A stretch of DNA of 9,989 nucleotides from Gemmatimonadota bacterium (GCA_028287225.1 JAQBPZ010000257.1:1-9989), one strand, 5' to 3'; positions 1 to 5,515 are shown, counted from the stretch's first letter. Program-made: numbers and translations. The notes: generated from the letters alone by a model not told the origin.

Positions 1-1
1 G

Positions 2-103
2 AACCTGCTGGAGGTTCGGGCCCGTCCCGTGGAGCCCCGCAGTCACTGGGGCCGCCGTCCGAAGGTGGAAGGCGCGCCCGCCGAGACCACCGCGACAACC
101 TGA
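2..103 (+). CDS. C-terminal tail of an unidentified protein (5' truncated by window edge)
   Basis: Reading from base 2 gives 33 codons ending at TGA 101-103, with no stop before the window edge. The tail contains the stretch EVRARPVEPRSHWGRRPKVE and ends in a polar APAETTATT run. About 27 of 33 third positions are G or C, better than frame 1 and comparable to frame 3, so codon bias alone does not settle the frame. The stop lies 19 nt before a strong terminator-like hairpin, which is where a gene end is expected, and this decided the choice. No family can be assigned from so little sequence. It is also possible that the gene ends in another frame further left. The plus-strand gene would be convergent with the 174-aa gene that follows. 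Confidence 0.45.
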   Translation, partial: NLLEVRARPVEPRSHWGRRPKVEGAPAETTATT

Positions 104-122
104 CAATTCGATCGACCCCCTA

Positions 123-154
123 ACGACCGGCGTGCCCCTGGGCACGCCGGTCGT
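123..154. terminator. Hairpin between convergent genes (likely bidirectional terminator)
   Basis: Bases 123-137 and 140-154 are perfect inverted complements (15 bp, very GC-rich), so the realistic loop is about 4 nt. On the plus strand the stem is followed by a short T-containing stretch (gtttc); on the minus strand there is no T-run. It lies between the stop of the partial plus-strand gene (103) and the stop of the minus-strand 174-aa gene (158-160), a typical position for a terminator serving both. The weak U-tract means intrinsic termination is inferred, not certain. Confidence 0.75.
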
Positions 155-157
155 GTT

Positions 158-682
158 TCAGGGGTCCGCGGTCACGAGCGCCATCCAGTACAGCCCCATC
201 TGCCCGCGCCGCCGCATCAGGTGCGGGGTGATGCCGAGGCGACGCCAGGCATCCGGCTCCACGTCCGACTCCCAGCGCAGCACGCGCGGCGTGGCCCCCA
301 GCAGCTCCAGCGCGAACTCGCCGGTGTCGCGATACCAGGCGAGCATCCAGGCGAGCTCCTCGTCGGCCTCGTCGCCGCGGATGGCCGCGTCCAGCCGCTC
401 GAGCACCACGCGCGCGGTGGACTCGGGAAGCGCGCCGATCCCGGTGACGTCGGGGGAGAACATCGCGCTCCGCCAGACCAGGAAGAGCGCGCGCTTGAGC
501 GCCTCGAGCGCCGACTCCGGATCGTCGAACAGCTCCACGTACGCGCTCACGATCGCCGGATACTCGCCATACATCCCCGAGCGCTCGATCTGCCGATAGC
601 GCTCCTCGGCAGTCCCCACGGCCGCCGCGATGCTGGCGAGCACCGCCTCCTCCCATCCGGCCAACGACGACAAGCTGAGCAC
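158..682 (-). CDS. Uncharacterised 174-aa protein
   Basis: I do not recognise a named family. The sequence is soluble, mixed acidic/basic, and looks mostly alpha-helical: helices around residues 8-33 (WEEAVLASIAAAVGTAEERY), 43-70, 87-102 and 105-130, then a basic C-terminal part with RRRGQMGLYWMAL near 158-169. There is no signal peptide, membrane segment or obvious catalytic motif. The start is GTG at 682-680, chosen because a GGAGAG Shine-Dalgarno sits at 689-694 with a 6-nt spacer. A longer overlapping Arg/Gly/Ala-rich frame on the same strand is a shadow, because it has low-complexity composition and no ribosome site. The gene is monocistronic: repeat-rich non-coding DNA lies upstream and a hairpin terminator immediately downstream. 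A domain-level function cannot be given from sequence alone. Confidence 0.85.
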   Translation of the reverse strand: MLSLSSLAGWEEAVLASIAAAVGTAEERYRQIERSGMYGEYPAIVSAYVELFDDPESALEALKRALFLVWRSAMFSPDVTGIGALPESTARVVLERLDAAIRGDEADEELAWMLAWYRDTGEFALELLGATPRVLRWESDVEPDAWRRLGITPHLMRRRGQMGLYWMALVTADP

Positions 683-777
683 GACTCACTCTCCGGTGAC
701 GCCCGAACAGACCCCGATGCAAGCTCGCGGATCTGACATCCAATCACAACTGCTGCTGCACGCCAACGGCAACTGCC
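683..777. other. Intergenic leader of the 174-aa gene
   Basis: Apart from the GGAGAG ribosome site of the gene to the left (689-694), I see no gene, tRNA or clear promoter boxes here. Local GC drops slightly around 730-760 (minus-strand TTGTGATTGGATG), where a promoter for the 174-aa gene could lie, but no matching -10 element is visible at normal spacing. Confidence 0.5.
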
Positions 778-859
778 TCAACGCAGAGGACGCCGAGGGG
801 AACGGCGAGGACGCAACAGCTTCAACGCAGAGGACGCCGTGGGGAACGGCGAGGACGCA
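778..859. repeat. Two-copy 38-bp direct repeat, period 44 bp
   Basis: Bases 778-815 recur at 822-859 with a single mismatch (A796 versus T840). The unit begins TCAACGCAGAGGACGCCG and contains GGGGAACGGCGAGGACGCA. The copies are separated by only 6 nt (acagct). The second copy overlaps the left arm of the palindromic element at 816-1039. All reading frames through it give repetitive peptide, so it is not coding. Confidence 0.85.
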
Positions 860-1039
860 GAGGACTGCAACAACCCGAAGCTGTCCTCCGCGTCCTCTGT
901 GTCCTCTGTGGTTAAATGCACTTCAACAGCGTTTTACCACAGAGGTCACAGAGGGCACAGAGGAGGGGTGGGAGGTGCGCCGGAGCAGCTCCCCTCTGCG
1001 CCCTCGTCGTTCCCTCTGCGCCCTCTGCGTTGAAGCTGT
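816..1039. repeat. Concentric palindromic element of 9-bp CTCTGTG/CAGAG units
   Basis: Outer arms 816-834 and 1021-1039 pair at 18 of 19 positions. Inner arms around 893-915 and 935-957 are also near-complementary (shared core CCTCTGTGNCCTCTGTGGT). Both pairs centre near 926. The inner arms are tandem 9-mers: TCCTCCGCG, TCCTCTGTG, TCCTCTGTG at 884-910 and CACAGAGGT, CACAGAGGG, CACAGAGGA at 938-964. The right outer arm carries CCCTCTGCG at 992-1000, 1012-1020 and 1021-1029. The heptamer CTTCAAC marks module borders at 820-826 and 921-927, and its complement GTTGAAG at 1029-1035. Frames here encode only HRGHRGHRG- or TEVTEGTEE-like peptide, so this is an intergenic repeat, not a gene. I recall similar sequences dispersed between genes in several soil phyla; that needs a search. 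Confidence 0.85.
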
Positions 1040-1055
1040 CGCGAAAGCCGGCCTG

Positions 1056-1967
1056 TCAGCGATGGAGGCTCGGCGAATCCGGCTGGAGCCGCTCCACCGG
1101 GGACTCGTGGACAATACGCAGCGTGGTGCCCCATGGGTCGACGACGCGGCCGTCGACGACTTCGTGGCCGGCGTCGCGGAGGCTCGCCGACGCGCGCTCG
1201 ACGTCCTCGGCGCTCGGTAGCACGAGGGTCCACTCGAGCAGCCTGGCGTCGCCCGCACGTGGGCGCGGCGAGCCGCCCGCCCAGGTGTTGGTGCCCAGAT
1301 GGTGGTGGTACCCGCCCGCGCTCAGGAAGAGCGCGCCCGGATAGCTCCACACGACCTTGTCCAGGCCGAGCGCCGCATGGAAGAAGCGCTCGCCCTCGGC
1401 GAGGTCTCCCACGTGCAGGTGCACGTGGCCGATCACCGTCCCCGAGGGCACGCCCGTCCACGGCGCGCCGTGCGCCACGCGCACCACGTCCTCCACGTCC
1501 AGCGGCGAGGTGTCCATGCGGATCTCGCCGTCGCGCGACTGCCAGGACGCCGCCGGCCGGTCCACGTACACCTCGATGCCCAGGCCGTCCGGGTCGCGCA
1601 GGTAGAGCGCCTCGCTCACCAGGTGGTCCGACGCGCCGACCCGCTCGCCCCTGGCGGCGAGGTGCGTGATGAACCGGCCGAGCGACGCGCGGTCGGGGAG
1701 CAGGATGGCGAAGTGATAGAGCCCGAGCCGCCGCTGGAGTGGCGCCGGGACGGCGCCCAGGTGCTCGTGCAGCTCCACGAGCGCCGGGCCGCCGCGCACG
1801 CCCAGCAGCGCCACGCGGTGCTCGTTCTGCAGCACGTGCAGGCCGATGACGTCCTGGTAGTACGCCAGCGAGCGGTCCAGATCCGCGACCTGCAGGCGCA
1901 CGACGCCGGTGTGCGTCCCTGCGGGCAGGCGGTACGTGGGGGCGGGGATGCCGAGCGTCGTGGTCAT
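1056..1967 (-). CDS. Two-domain VOC-superfamily protein, CatE-like (glyoxalase/extradiol dioxygenase fold)
   Basis: The 303-aa product has four beta-alpha-beta-beta-beta modules: about residues 20-75 (GVVRLQVADLDRSLAYYQDV), 82-137 (LYHFAILLPDRASL ending DPDGLGIEVYVDRP), 179-228 (GHVHLHVGDL, then LFLSAGGYHHHLGTNTW) and 244-287. This is the layout of the Bacillus CatE/YfiE catechol-2,3-dioxygenase group, which cleaves aromatic rings with a His/His/Glu-bound metal. Candidate ligands are H85, E132, H181/H183 and H221-223. The fourth module has W246 and R284 where its counterpart has His and Glu, so metal binding and ring cleavage are uncertain. The ATG at 1967-1965 has GGGAGGG at 1974-1980 with a 6-nt spacer; a 28-residue Arg-rich extension to an upstream start was discarded. 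It is the last gene of the YjbR-DoxX-VOC run, 25 nt after doxX. The role could be aromatic degradation, detoxification or another VOC reaction. Confidence 0.9.
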   Translation of the reverse strand: MTTTLGIPAPTYRLPAGTHTGVVRLQVADLDRSLAYYQDVIGLHVLQNEHRVALLGVRGGPALVELHEHLGAVPAPLQRRLGLYHFAILLPDRASLGRFITHLAARGERVGASDHLVSEALYLRDPDGLGIEVYVDRPAASWQSRDGEIRMDTSPLDVEDVVRVAHGAPWTGVPSGTVIGHVHLHVGDLAEGERFFHAALGLDKVVWSYPGALFLSAGGYHHHLGTNTWAGGSPRPRAGDARLLEWTLVLPSAEDVERASASLRDAGHEVVDGRVVDPWGTTLRIVHESPVERLQPDSPSLHR

Positions 1968-1992
1968 CGCGAGCCCTCCCGGAGACGCATGG

Positions 1993-2454
1993 CTAGCGCG
2001 CCACGGTGCCGCGCGTGCCCAGCGGCCCCGGACGGCGCGACGCGATCGCATCGTCGGCCGACGGGCTGCCCGGCCCGGCGAGGACCAGCGCGACGCAGGC
2101 GGCGAGCAGGGTGAGCGCGAACTCGTAGCCCGAGGGCAGGTAGAACCCGCCCGCGAGGTGCACCATCAGGATGGCGCCGAGCATGTCGAACGCCAGCCCG
2201 AGTGCGGCCAGGCGCGTGAGCAGCCCGATGATCAGCGCGAGGCCGCCGAACAGCTCGAGCAGGGCGATGAAGGGGCCCATCACCGACGGCATGAAGATGC
2301 CCATCTTGGTGAACGCCCCCGCCGTGCCGGCGAAGCCGTAGACGAAGACCTTCTGGTAGCCGTGCATCACGAACACGATGCCGGTCACCACGCGAAGCAC
2401 GGCGATGCCCAGCCGCTGCTGCCGTGATCCGGATGCGAAGAGATCGAATGCCAT
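1993..2454 (-). CDS. DoxX-family integral membrane protein
   Basis: The 153-aa protein has four hydrophobic segments at about residues 15-33, 56-78, 82-100 and 111-128, the usual four-helix plan of DoxX (COG2259). The family signature MHGYQKVF lies at 30-37 at the end of helix 1. ELFGGLALIIGLLTRLAAL (67-85) and MLGAILMVHLAGGFYLPSGY (91-110) also match the family. DoxX proteins sit in the cytoplasmic membrane. Characterised members are linked to thiosulfate:quinone oxidoreductase or to redox and thiol stress, but most are of unknown function, so only family membership is claimed. The ATG at 2454 has GGAGG (complement of 2459-2463) with a 4-nt spacer. The hydrophilic tail after residue 128 is uncharacteristic and probably cytosolic. 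The gene lies 32 nt after the YjbR-family gene and 25 nt before the VOC gene, in the same direction, so co-transcription is likely. DoxX and VOC genes are often neighbours in my recollection. Confidence 0.92.
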   Translation of the reverse strand: MAFDLFASGSRQQRLGIAVLRVVTGIVFVMHGYQKVFVYGFAGTAGAFTKMGIFMPSVMGPFIALLELFGGLALIIGLLTRLAALGLAFDMLGAILMVHLAGGFYLPSGYEFALTLLAACVALVLAGPGSPSADDAIASRRPGPLGTRGTVAR

Positions 2455-2486
2455 GTGGCCTCCGGTGAATGGATGTCGTGCCGGAC

Positions 2487-2861
2487 TCAGTCCGCGTCCA
2501 GCGTGGAGAGCAGGCGCTTCGGCGCGGTGAGCCGCCAGGCGTCGCGCAGCACGGCGTCGAGCGCCGCCCAGTCGGGGCGTCCATCGAGGAATACGCCGAT
2601 CCAGCCTTTGGGTCCCACGTACGGCGGCCGGAAATAGCGCTCCGGCTCGGCGCGCAGCATCTGATCCTGCGTGAACAGCGTGGACTTGCACCAGACGCCC
2701 GGACGCCCCTGGCCATGATGCGTGGAGGCGCTGGCATACATCGCGAAGATCTTCTTCCGCACGCGGAAGGTGGGCTCGCCCCACGCCGGCACCTCGTGGG
2801 CCTCGGGCAGGGCGAGGCAGCGCTCGCGCAGGCGATCGAGGGGACTGCGACGTGCGGGCAT
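2487..2861 (-). CDS. MmcQ/YjbR-family protein
   Basis: The 124-aa product matches the small MmcQ/YjbR fold (COG2315) along its length. An N-terminal helix (8-19, LDRLRERCLALPE) is followed by the diagnostic WGEPTFRVRKKIFAMYA (27-43), a strand with VWCKS (56-60), then YVGPKGWIGVFLDGRPDW (81-98) and the final helix DAVLRDAWRLTAPKRLL (102-118). The fold resembles CyaY-like DNA-binding domains and the family is often labelled DNA-binding, but no partner or operator is established for this subgroup. Length is normal. The ATG at 2861-2859 has no Shine-Dalgarno; instead it overlaps the stop of a 40-codon upstream ORF as TGATG, so translational coupling may supply initiation. It heads the conserved part of the run with doxX (32 nt) and the VOC gene. 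Confidence 0.9.
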   Translation of the reverse strand: MPARRSPLDRLRERCLALPEAHEVPAWGEPTFRVRKKIFAMYASASTHHGQGRPGVWCKSTLFTQDQMLRAEPERYFRPPYVGPKGWIGVFLDGRPDWAALDAVLRDAWRLTAPKRLLSTLDAD

Positions 2862-2983
2862 CAGCGGCGTGCCCGGAGCGTGAGCGTGGGCACCGATGCC
2901 GCCTCGCTCACCGCAGGGAACCCCCGCGCGCTGCGCGCGCCGGGCAGGGTCGCCGGAGGCGCCGTGTGCCGTGCTGCCTTCAC
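2861..2983 (-). CDS. Putative 40-aa leader ORF coupled to the YjbR-family gene
   Basis: GTG at 2983-2981 opens a 40-codon frame that ends in TGA at 2863-2861, sharing its last A with the ATG of the next gene (TGATG). A full AGGAGG (complement of 2989-2994) sits 5 nt before the GTG, stronger than any other ribosome site in this run. The peptide begins MKAARHTAPP and ends TLTLRARR: basic, Ala/Arg/Pro-rich, with no hydrophobic segment or recognised domain. Two readings are possible: a real small protein, or a leader whose translation delivers ribosomes to the downstream gene, which lacks its own site. The peptide is low in complexity and could be a chance frame; the ribosome site and stop/start overlap are the evidence in favour. 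Confidence 0.4.
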   Translation of the reverse strand: MKAARHTAPPATLPGARSARGFPAVSEAASVPTLTLRARR

Positions 2984-3163
2984 GCGCGCCTCCTGGTCCG
3001 GTTGTCGATGGCATGACCGTGGCCCGCAGCCTGGCCACTCGGGCGTGCCAACATGCCCGCAGTCCACCACGAGCGGGAGTGGCGGTCACCTGGCGAGGTC
3101 AGGCGTGGCGGCGGTGTGATGCTTGCTTCCTGTACCGTCGACCTCAACGCTGGAGAATGACGG
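2984..3163. other. Divergent intergenic region
   Basis: This stretch separates the minus-strand YjbR-DoxX-VOC run from the plus-strand 86-aa gene and should hold promoters for both. I see AGGAGG (2989-2994, minus) and GGAGA (3152-3156, plus) as ribosome sites. No convincing -35/-10 pair, operator palindrome or RNA structure is visible. Frames through it are Arg/Pro/Ala-rich shadows. Confidence 0.5.
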
Positions 3164-3424
3164 ATGTCCGAACGAAACAAGCCGCACAATGGACGTGACC
3201 TCGATGGACACTTCAAGGTGGTCCAGGCTGACGTGGACGACCTGCAGACCGATCCGCAGGGCGCGGAGTTCATTCGCGACGACGTGCGCCTCGGCGGCGC
3301 GATCGCCGACATCGGCCCGCAGGCGGGACAGCACGGCGCCCACGTGGCCGACCTGATCGCCGAGAACCGCGAGAACGTGGAGCGCACGGTGCACCCGCCG
3401 CGCGGCGACGGCCGCTCGAGCTGA
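3164..3424 (+). CDS. 86-aa acidic hydrophilic protein of unknown function
   Basis: I do not recognise a family. The peptide opens MSERNKPHNGRDLDGHFKVV. Its middle is rich in Asp, with QADVDDLQTDPQGAEFIRDD at 21-40, followed by VRLGGAIADIGPQAGQHGAH (41-60). VADLIAENRENVERTV at 61-76 could be a short amphipathic helix, and the tail is basic (HPPRGDGRSS). There is no Cys, signal peptide or membrane segment. It is probably cytosolic and partly disordered. The ATG at 3164 is preceded by GGAGA (3152-3156) with a 7-nt spacer, and the frame is followed 6 nt after its stop by a perfect hairpin; both support a real, independently transcribed gene. It is convergent with the DUF3565 gene. It superficially resembles the other small hydrophilic gene at 7249-7461 but shares no visible motif with it. 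Confidence 0.75.
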   Translation: MSERNKPHNGRDLDGHFKVVQADVDDLQTDPQGAEFIRDDVRLGGAIADIGPQAGQHGAHVADLIAENRENVERTVHPPRGDGRSS

Positions 3425-3430
3425 CCCCCT

Positions 3431-3464
3431 GGGTGCGGGAGCCGGCCAGGCGGGCTCCCGCACC
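3431..3464. terminator. Perfect 12-bp hairpin between convergent genes
   Basis: GGTGCGGGAGCC (3432-3443) and GGCTCCCGCACC (3453-3464) are exact complements around a 9-nt loop. The stem begins 7 nt after the stop of the 86-aa gene and faces the minus-strand DUF3565 gene end. No T-run follows on either strand, so it could act with Rho, protect 3' ends, or terminate weakly in both directions. Confidence 0.65.
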
Positions 3465-3475
3465 ACCCTGCCCCC

Positions 3476-3547
3476 TCAGCCGCCCGCGCGGGCCACGGTG
3501 ACCGGCACGGCGGTGAGGACGAGGCGGCCGCGCCCCGACGTCGTCAC
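3476..3547 (-). CDS. Possible 23-aa ORF overlapping the DUF3565 stop
   Basis: GTG at 3547-3545 overlaps the TGA of the DUF3565 gene by GTGA and opens 23 codons ending at 3476. Every codon after the start has G or C in the third position. A GAAAGG purine stretch precedes the GTG at a usable distance. The peptide begins MTTSGRGRLVLTAVPVTVAR. It has no recognisable domain and is too short to judge: it may be a coupled micro-ORF, the remnant of a larger gene, or chance. Confidence 0.22.
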   Translation of the reverse strand: MTTSGRGRLVLTAVPVTVARAGG

Positions 3548-3744
3548 GCGCGCCTTTCGCCGCGATCGCACCGCACGCAGTCCAGCAGGGTGCCCAGCAT
3601 CGTGGCGCGTCCCGCTTCCGTGACGACCCACGGCCGCTGCTGCCAGGGCGGGTCGTGCCGCACGTGCTGCGAATGGCCGCACGCGAGGTCCGCGACCCAG
3701 TGCCCTTCGTCGTCCTGATGATACGCGATGATCGGCTGCCGCAT
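3544..3744 (-). CDS. DUF3565 domain protein
   Basis: The 66-aa product is a near full-length match to DUF3565: MRQPIIAYHQDDEGHWVADL (1-20), then ACGHSQHVRHDPPWQQRPWV (21-40), TEAGRATMLG (42-51) and LDCVRC (54-59). C22, H24, H27, H30, C56 and C59 suggest a metal-binding or zinc-ribbon-like site, although the function of the family is unknown (some members carry the label pressure-regulated protein). It is cytosolic, with no signal or membrane segment. The start is ambiguous: ATG 3744 gives the canonical MxQPIxxYHxD opening, while GTG 3762 would add six residues; neither has a clear ribosome site, and family alignment favours 3744. It lies 39 nt after the corA stop on the same strand and is probably co-transcribed with it. 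Confidence 0.9.
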   Translation of the reverse strand: MRQPIIAYHQDDEGHWVADLACGHSQHVRHDPPWQQRPWVVTEAGRATMLGTLLDCVRCDRGERRA

Positions 3745-3783
3745 GACCGAATCATACCGCACCCCGGCGTGTGGCGCGCCGCG

Positions 3784-4851
3784 CTAGAGCCAGCCGCGGC
3801 GGCGGAGGATCATCAGCAGGCCGACGCCCAGCAGGAGCTGGAGGCCCAGCATGATCTCGAAGCCGTATGGATGGTGCTGGAGCGGGATGTATTCGAAGTT
3901 CATCCCGTACACGCCGGCGATGACGACGAACGGCACGCTCAGCGCGCCGACCACCGCGAGGCCCTTCGACACGGCCCCGAGACGGTTCGAGATCTGGGTG
4001 AGATAGCTGTCGAGGGTGCTGCTGAGCAGGTCGCGGTAGCTGTCCAGCGCGTCGGTGATGCGCAGCATGTGGTCGTACACGTCGCGGAAGTAGAGCTGGG
4101 CCTCCGGGGGCAGGAAGGGCGACGGACGCATCGTGAGCTGGCTCAGCACGTCGCGCTGCGGGGCCAGGAAGCGCCGCAGGGAGATCACGAGCCGCTTCAC
4201 CTGGAAGATCTCCTGGAGCAGCTGCTCGTCGAACTGGCCGAAGACGCGCTGCTCCAGGTCGTCCACGAACTGGTCCAGCGAGTCGAGCACCGGGAAGTAG
4301 GCGTCGACCGCGAGGTCCAGCGCGAGGTGCGCGATGCGGGCCGGGCTGCGATCCAGCAGGTCGGGGTTGGTGCGGACCCGGTCCACGAGCTGCCGCACGA
4401 TGGGCGACGACTGGGTGTGCGCGGTGACGACGGCGCGCGGCGTGAGGAACACCGTGAGGTTCGCCGTGTCCAGGTCGTACGGGTCGGGCGTCTCCTCGCA
4501 GAAGGCGACGACGCGCGCGATCACGATCAGGAAGGTGGGATACTCGTCCACCTTCACGCGGCTCACCGGGTTGAGCGCGTCCTCCACCGCCAGCGGGTGG
4601 AAGTGGAAGACGTCCTTGAGCATCGCCGCCTGCTCGGGCTTCGAGACGTCCAGGTCCACCCAGAGGAGCCCCTCCTCGCCCATGGCCTGGGCCACGCGCT
4701 CGGGGGTGAGGTCCACCTCCACGGCGCCGCCGGCGGGCCGGAAGACGCTGGCGAGCGCGCCCGCGGCCACGGGCGGTGCGGGGGCGGCGCTCGGGGCGGA
4801 TGGGCCCTGCATCCTGGCGATGCTCAACTGCGGCGTGACGGTCTGGCTCAT
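3784..4851 (-). CDS. corA: CorA-family magnesium/cobalt transporter
   Basis: The 355-aa product is a CorA-type pentameric divalent-cation channel of the inner membrane. Residues 1-35 are an Ala/Pro-rich, probably disordered tail. The cytosolic domain spans about 40-250 (GLLWVDLDVSKPEQAAML, HPLAVEDALNPVSRVKVDEY, LTVFLTPRAVVTAHT), followed by the long stalk helix 251-300 with DSYRDLLSSTLDSYLTQISN. TM1 is about 297-315 and TM2 about 331-350, ending in the basic RRRGWL. The GMN selectivity motif is at 316-318. The following loop reads FEYIPLQHHPYGF, not the canonical FxxMPEL: the first Glu is kept, the second is Leu, and two His are added. ATG 4851 has only a close GAGG (3-nt spacer); a 33-residue Arg-rich extension to ATG 4950 has no ribosome site. 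It is divergent from the receiver gene, with DUF3565 downstream. Confidence 0.96.
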   Translation of the reverse strand: MSQTVTPQLSIARMQGPSAPSAAPAPPVAAGALASVFRPAGGAVEVDLTPERVAQAMGEEGLLWVDLDVSKPEQAAMLKDVFHFHPLAVEDALNPVSRVKVDEYPTFLIVIARVVAFCEETPDPYDLDTANLTVFLTPRAVVTAHTQSSPIVRQLVDRVRTNPDLLDRSPARIAHLALDLAVDAYFPVLDSLDQFVDDLEQRVFGQFDEQLLQEIFQVKRLVISLRRFLAPQRDVLSQLTMRPSPFLPPEAQLYFRDVYDHMLRITDALDSYRDLLSSTLDSYLTQISNRLGAVSKGLAVVGALSVPFVVIAGVYGMNFEYIPLQHHPYGFEIMLGLQLLLGVGLLMILRRRGWL

Positions 4852-5043
4852 GATCCTCGAAGGTCGTGGCGCTCGGGGAGGGGCAACATCCACACCCTCG
4901 CGCCGGCGCGTGCCCGGGGCTGCCCCGGTGACTGGTGACGTTCTTGCCATGTGACGCCGTCGGTGCTGACCGGAGCCTGGTGCGCGGACAGTATACCGCC
5001 ACGACGCGGAGTGCCCGCGCCGCATTCGTCAGTCGGAGCCTGC
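4852..5043. promoter_or_regulatory. Divergent promoter region of corA and the receiver gene
   Basis: The 192-nt gap must drive corA leftwards and the receiver gene rightwards. A minus-strand TATACT (complement of 4990-4995) is a good -10 candidate for corA, giving a 5' leader of about 130 nt, but no -35 consensus is seen 16-18 nt upstream. The leader contains a small hairpin, CCGGGG/CCCCGG (4914-4919 with 4923-4928, 3-nt loop). No known magnesium riboswitch pattern is evident. GGAG at 5035-5038 is the ribosome site for the receiver gene. Confidence 0.35.
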
Positions 5044-5487
5044 ATGGAGAAGCCCGGACCGGTCGTCCTCATCGCGGACGACGACGACGACAGTCGCTAC
5101 GTCATCAGCCGCCTGCTCACGCACCGCGGGTTCGTGGTGCTCCAGGCGACGGACGGCCTCCAGGCGGTGGCCCTGGCCAGCGCGCGCCTGCCGGCGCTGA
5201 TCATCATGGACTACCTGCTCCCCGGCATCACGGGCTGGGAGGCGACGCGCCGCCTGCGGGCGGATCCCGCCACGGCCGGCACCATCATCATCAACATGAC
5301 GGCCTACTCGTACGATGGCATCGAGGCCGACGCGCGGGCTGCGGGCTGCGACGCGTTCATCGCGAAGCCGTGCGATCCGTTCGACGTCGTGGCCATGGTC
5401 ACGCGGCTGGTGGGCGCGCCCGACGGCCAGGTTCCTTCCCCGCGGCTGCGGCGTCCGGACGCCGCGGACGACGCGGCGGTCGCCTAG
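5044..5487 (+). CDS. Stand-alone CheY-like response regulator receiver protein
   Basis: The 147-aa protein is a single receiver domain. VVLIADDDDDSR (7-18) supplies the acidic Mg-binding pocket, IIMDYLLPGITG (53-64) carries the phospho-acceptor D56, NMTAYS (84-89) gives the switch Thr T86, and FIAKPCDP (105-112) the conserved Lys K108. Y90 and S89 follow T86 in place of the usual LTA-type continuation. After about residue 124 comes a 23-residue Pro/Arg/Ala/Asp-rich tail with no output domain, so it should signal by binding a partner, as CheY or Spo0F do. No histidine kinase is in the window. ATG 5044 is chosen because GGAG (5035-5038) precedes it by 5 nt; the frame stays open for 31 codons upstream, but that part is not receiver-like. 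It is divergent from corA and convergent with the zf-TFIIB gene. Confidence 0.94.
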   Translation: MEKPGPVVLIADDDDDSRYVISRLLTHRGFVVLQATDGLQAVALASARLPALIIMDYLLPGITGWEATRRLRADPATAGTIIINMTAYSYDGIEADARAAGCDAFIAKPCDPFDVVAMVTRLVGAPDGQVPSPRLRRPDAADDAAVA

Positions 5488-5503
5488 CGGAGGGTTGCTC
5501 CGC
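5487..5503. terminator. Small hairpin between convergent genes
   Basis: GCGGAG (5487-5492) and CTCCGC (5498-5503) form a 6-bp stem with a 5-nt loop in the 28-nt gap between the receiver stop and the zf-TFIIB stop. The position fits a terminator shared by both, but the stem is short and no T-run follows. Confidence 0.35.
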
Positions 5504-5515
5504 CAGGCCGAGCCC

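Noticed and set aside
120..743. Long minus-strand frame of 207 codons overlapping the 174-aa gene
   Set aside because: Arg/Gly/Ala-rich low-complexity translation with no ribosome site; the alternate frame at 158-682 has balanced composition and a good Shine-Dalgarno.
839..1033. Small plus-strand ORF containing HRGHRGHRG
   Set aside because: It is the translation of the 9-bp intergenic repeat; all frames through it are repetitive.
778..1039. Possible CRISPR array
   Set aside because: Units are 9 bp and 44 bp with near-identical or no spacers, arranged as inverted repeats; there are no unique spacers and no cas genes.
2469..3119. 216-codon plus-strand frame across the YjbR-family gene
   Set aside because: Antisense shadow with no ribosome site and no recognisable domain.
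3655..4938. 427-codon plus-strand frame antisense to corA
   Set aside because: Rich in Glu, His, Val and Arg with no domain; it mirrors the codon bias of corA on the other strand.
4852..4950. N-terminal extension of CorA to ATG 4950
   Set aside because: No ribosome site and an Arg/Pro-rich extension outside the family's conserved region.
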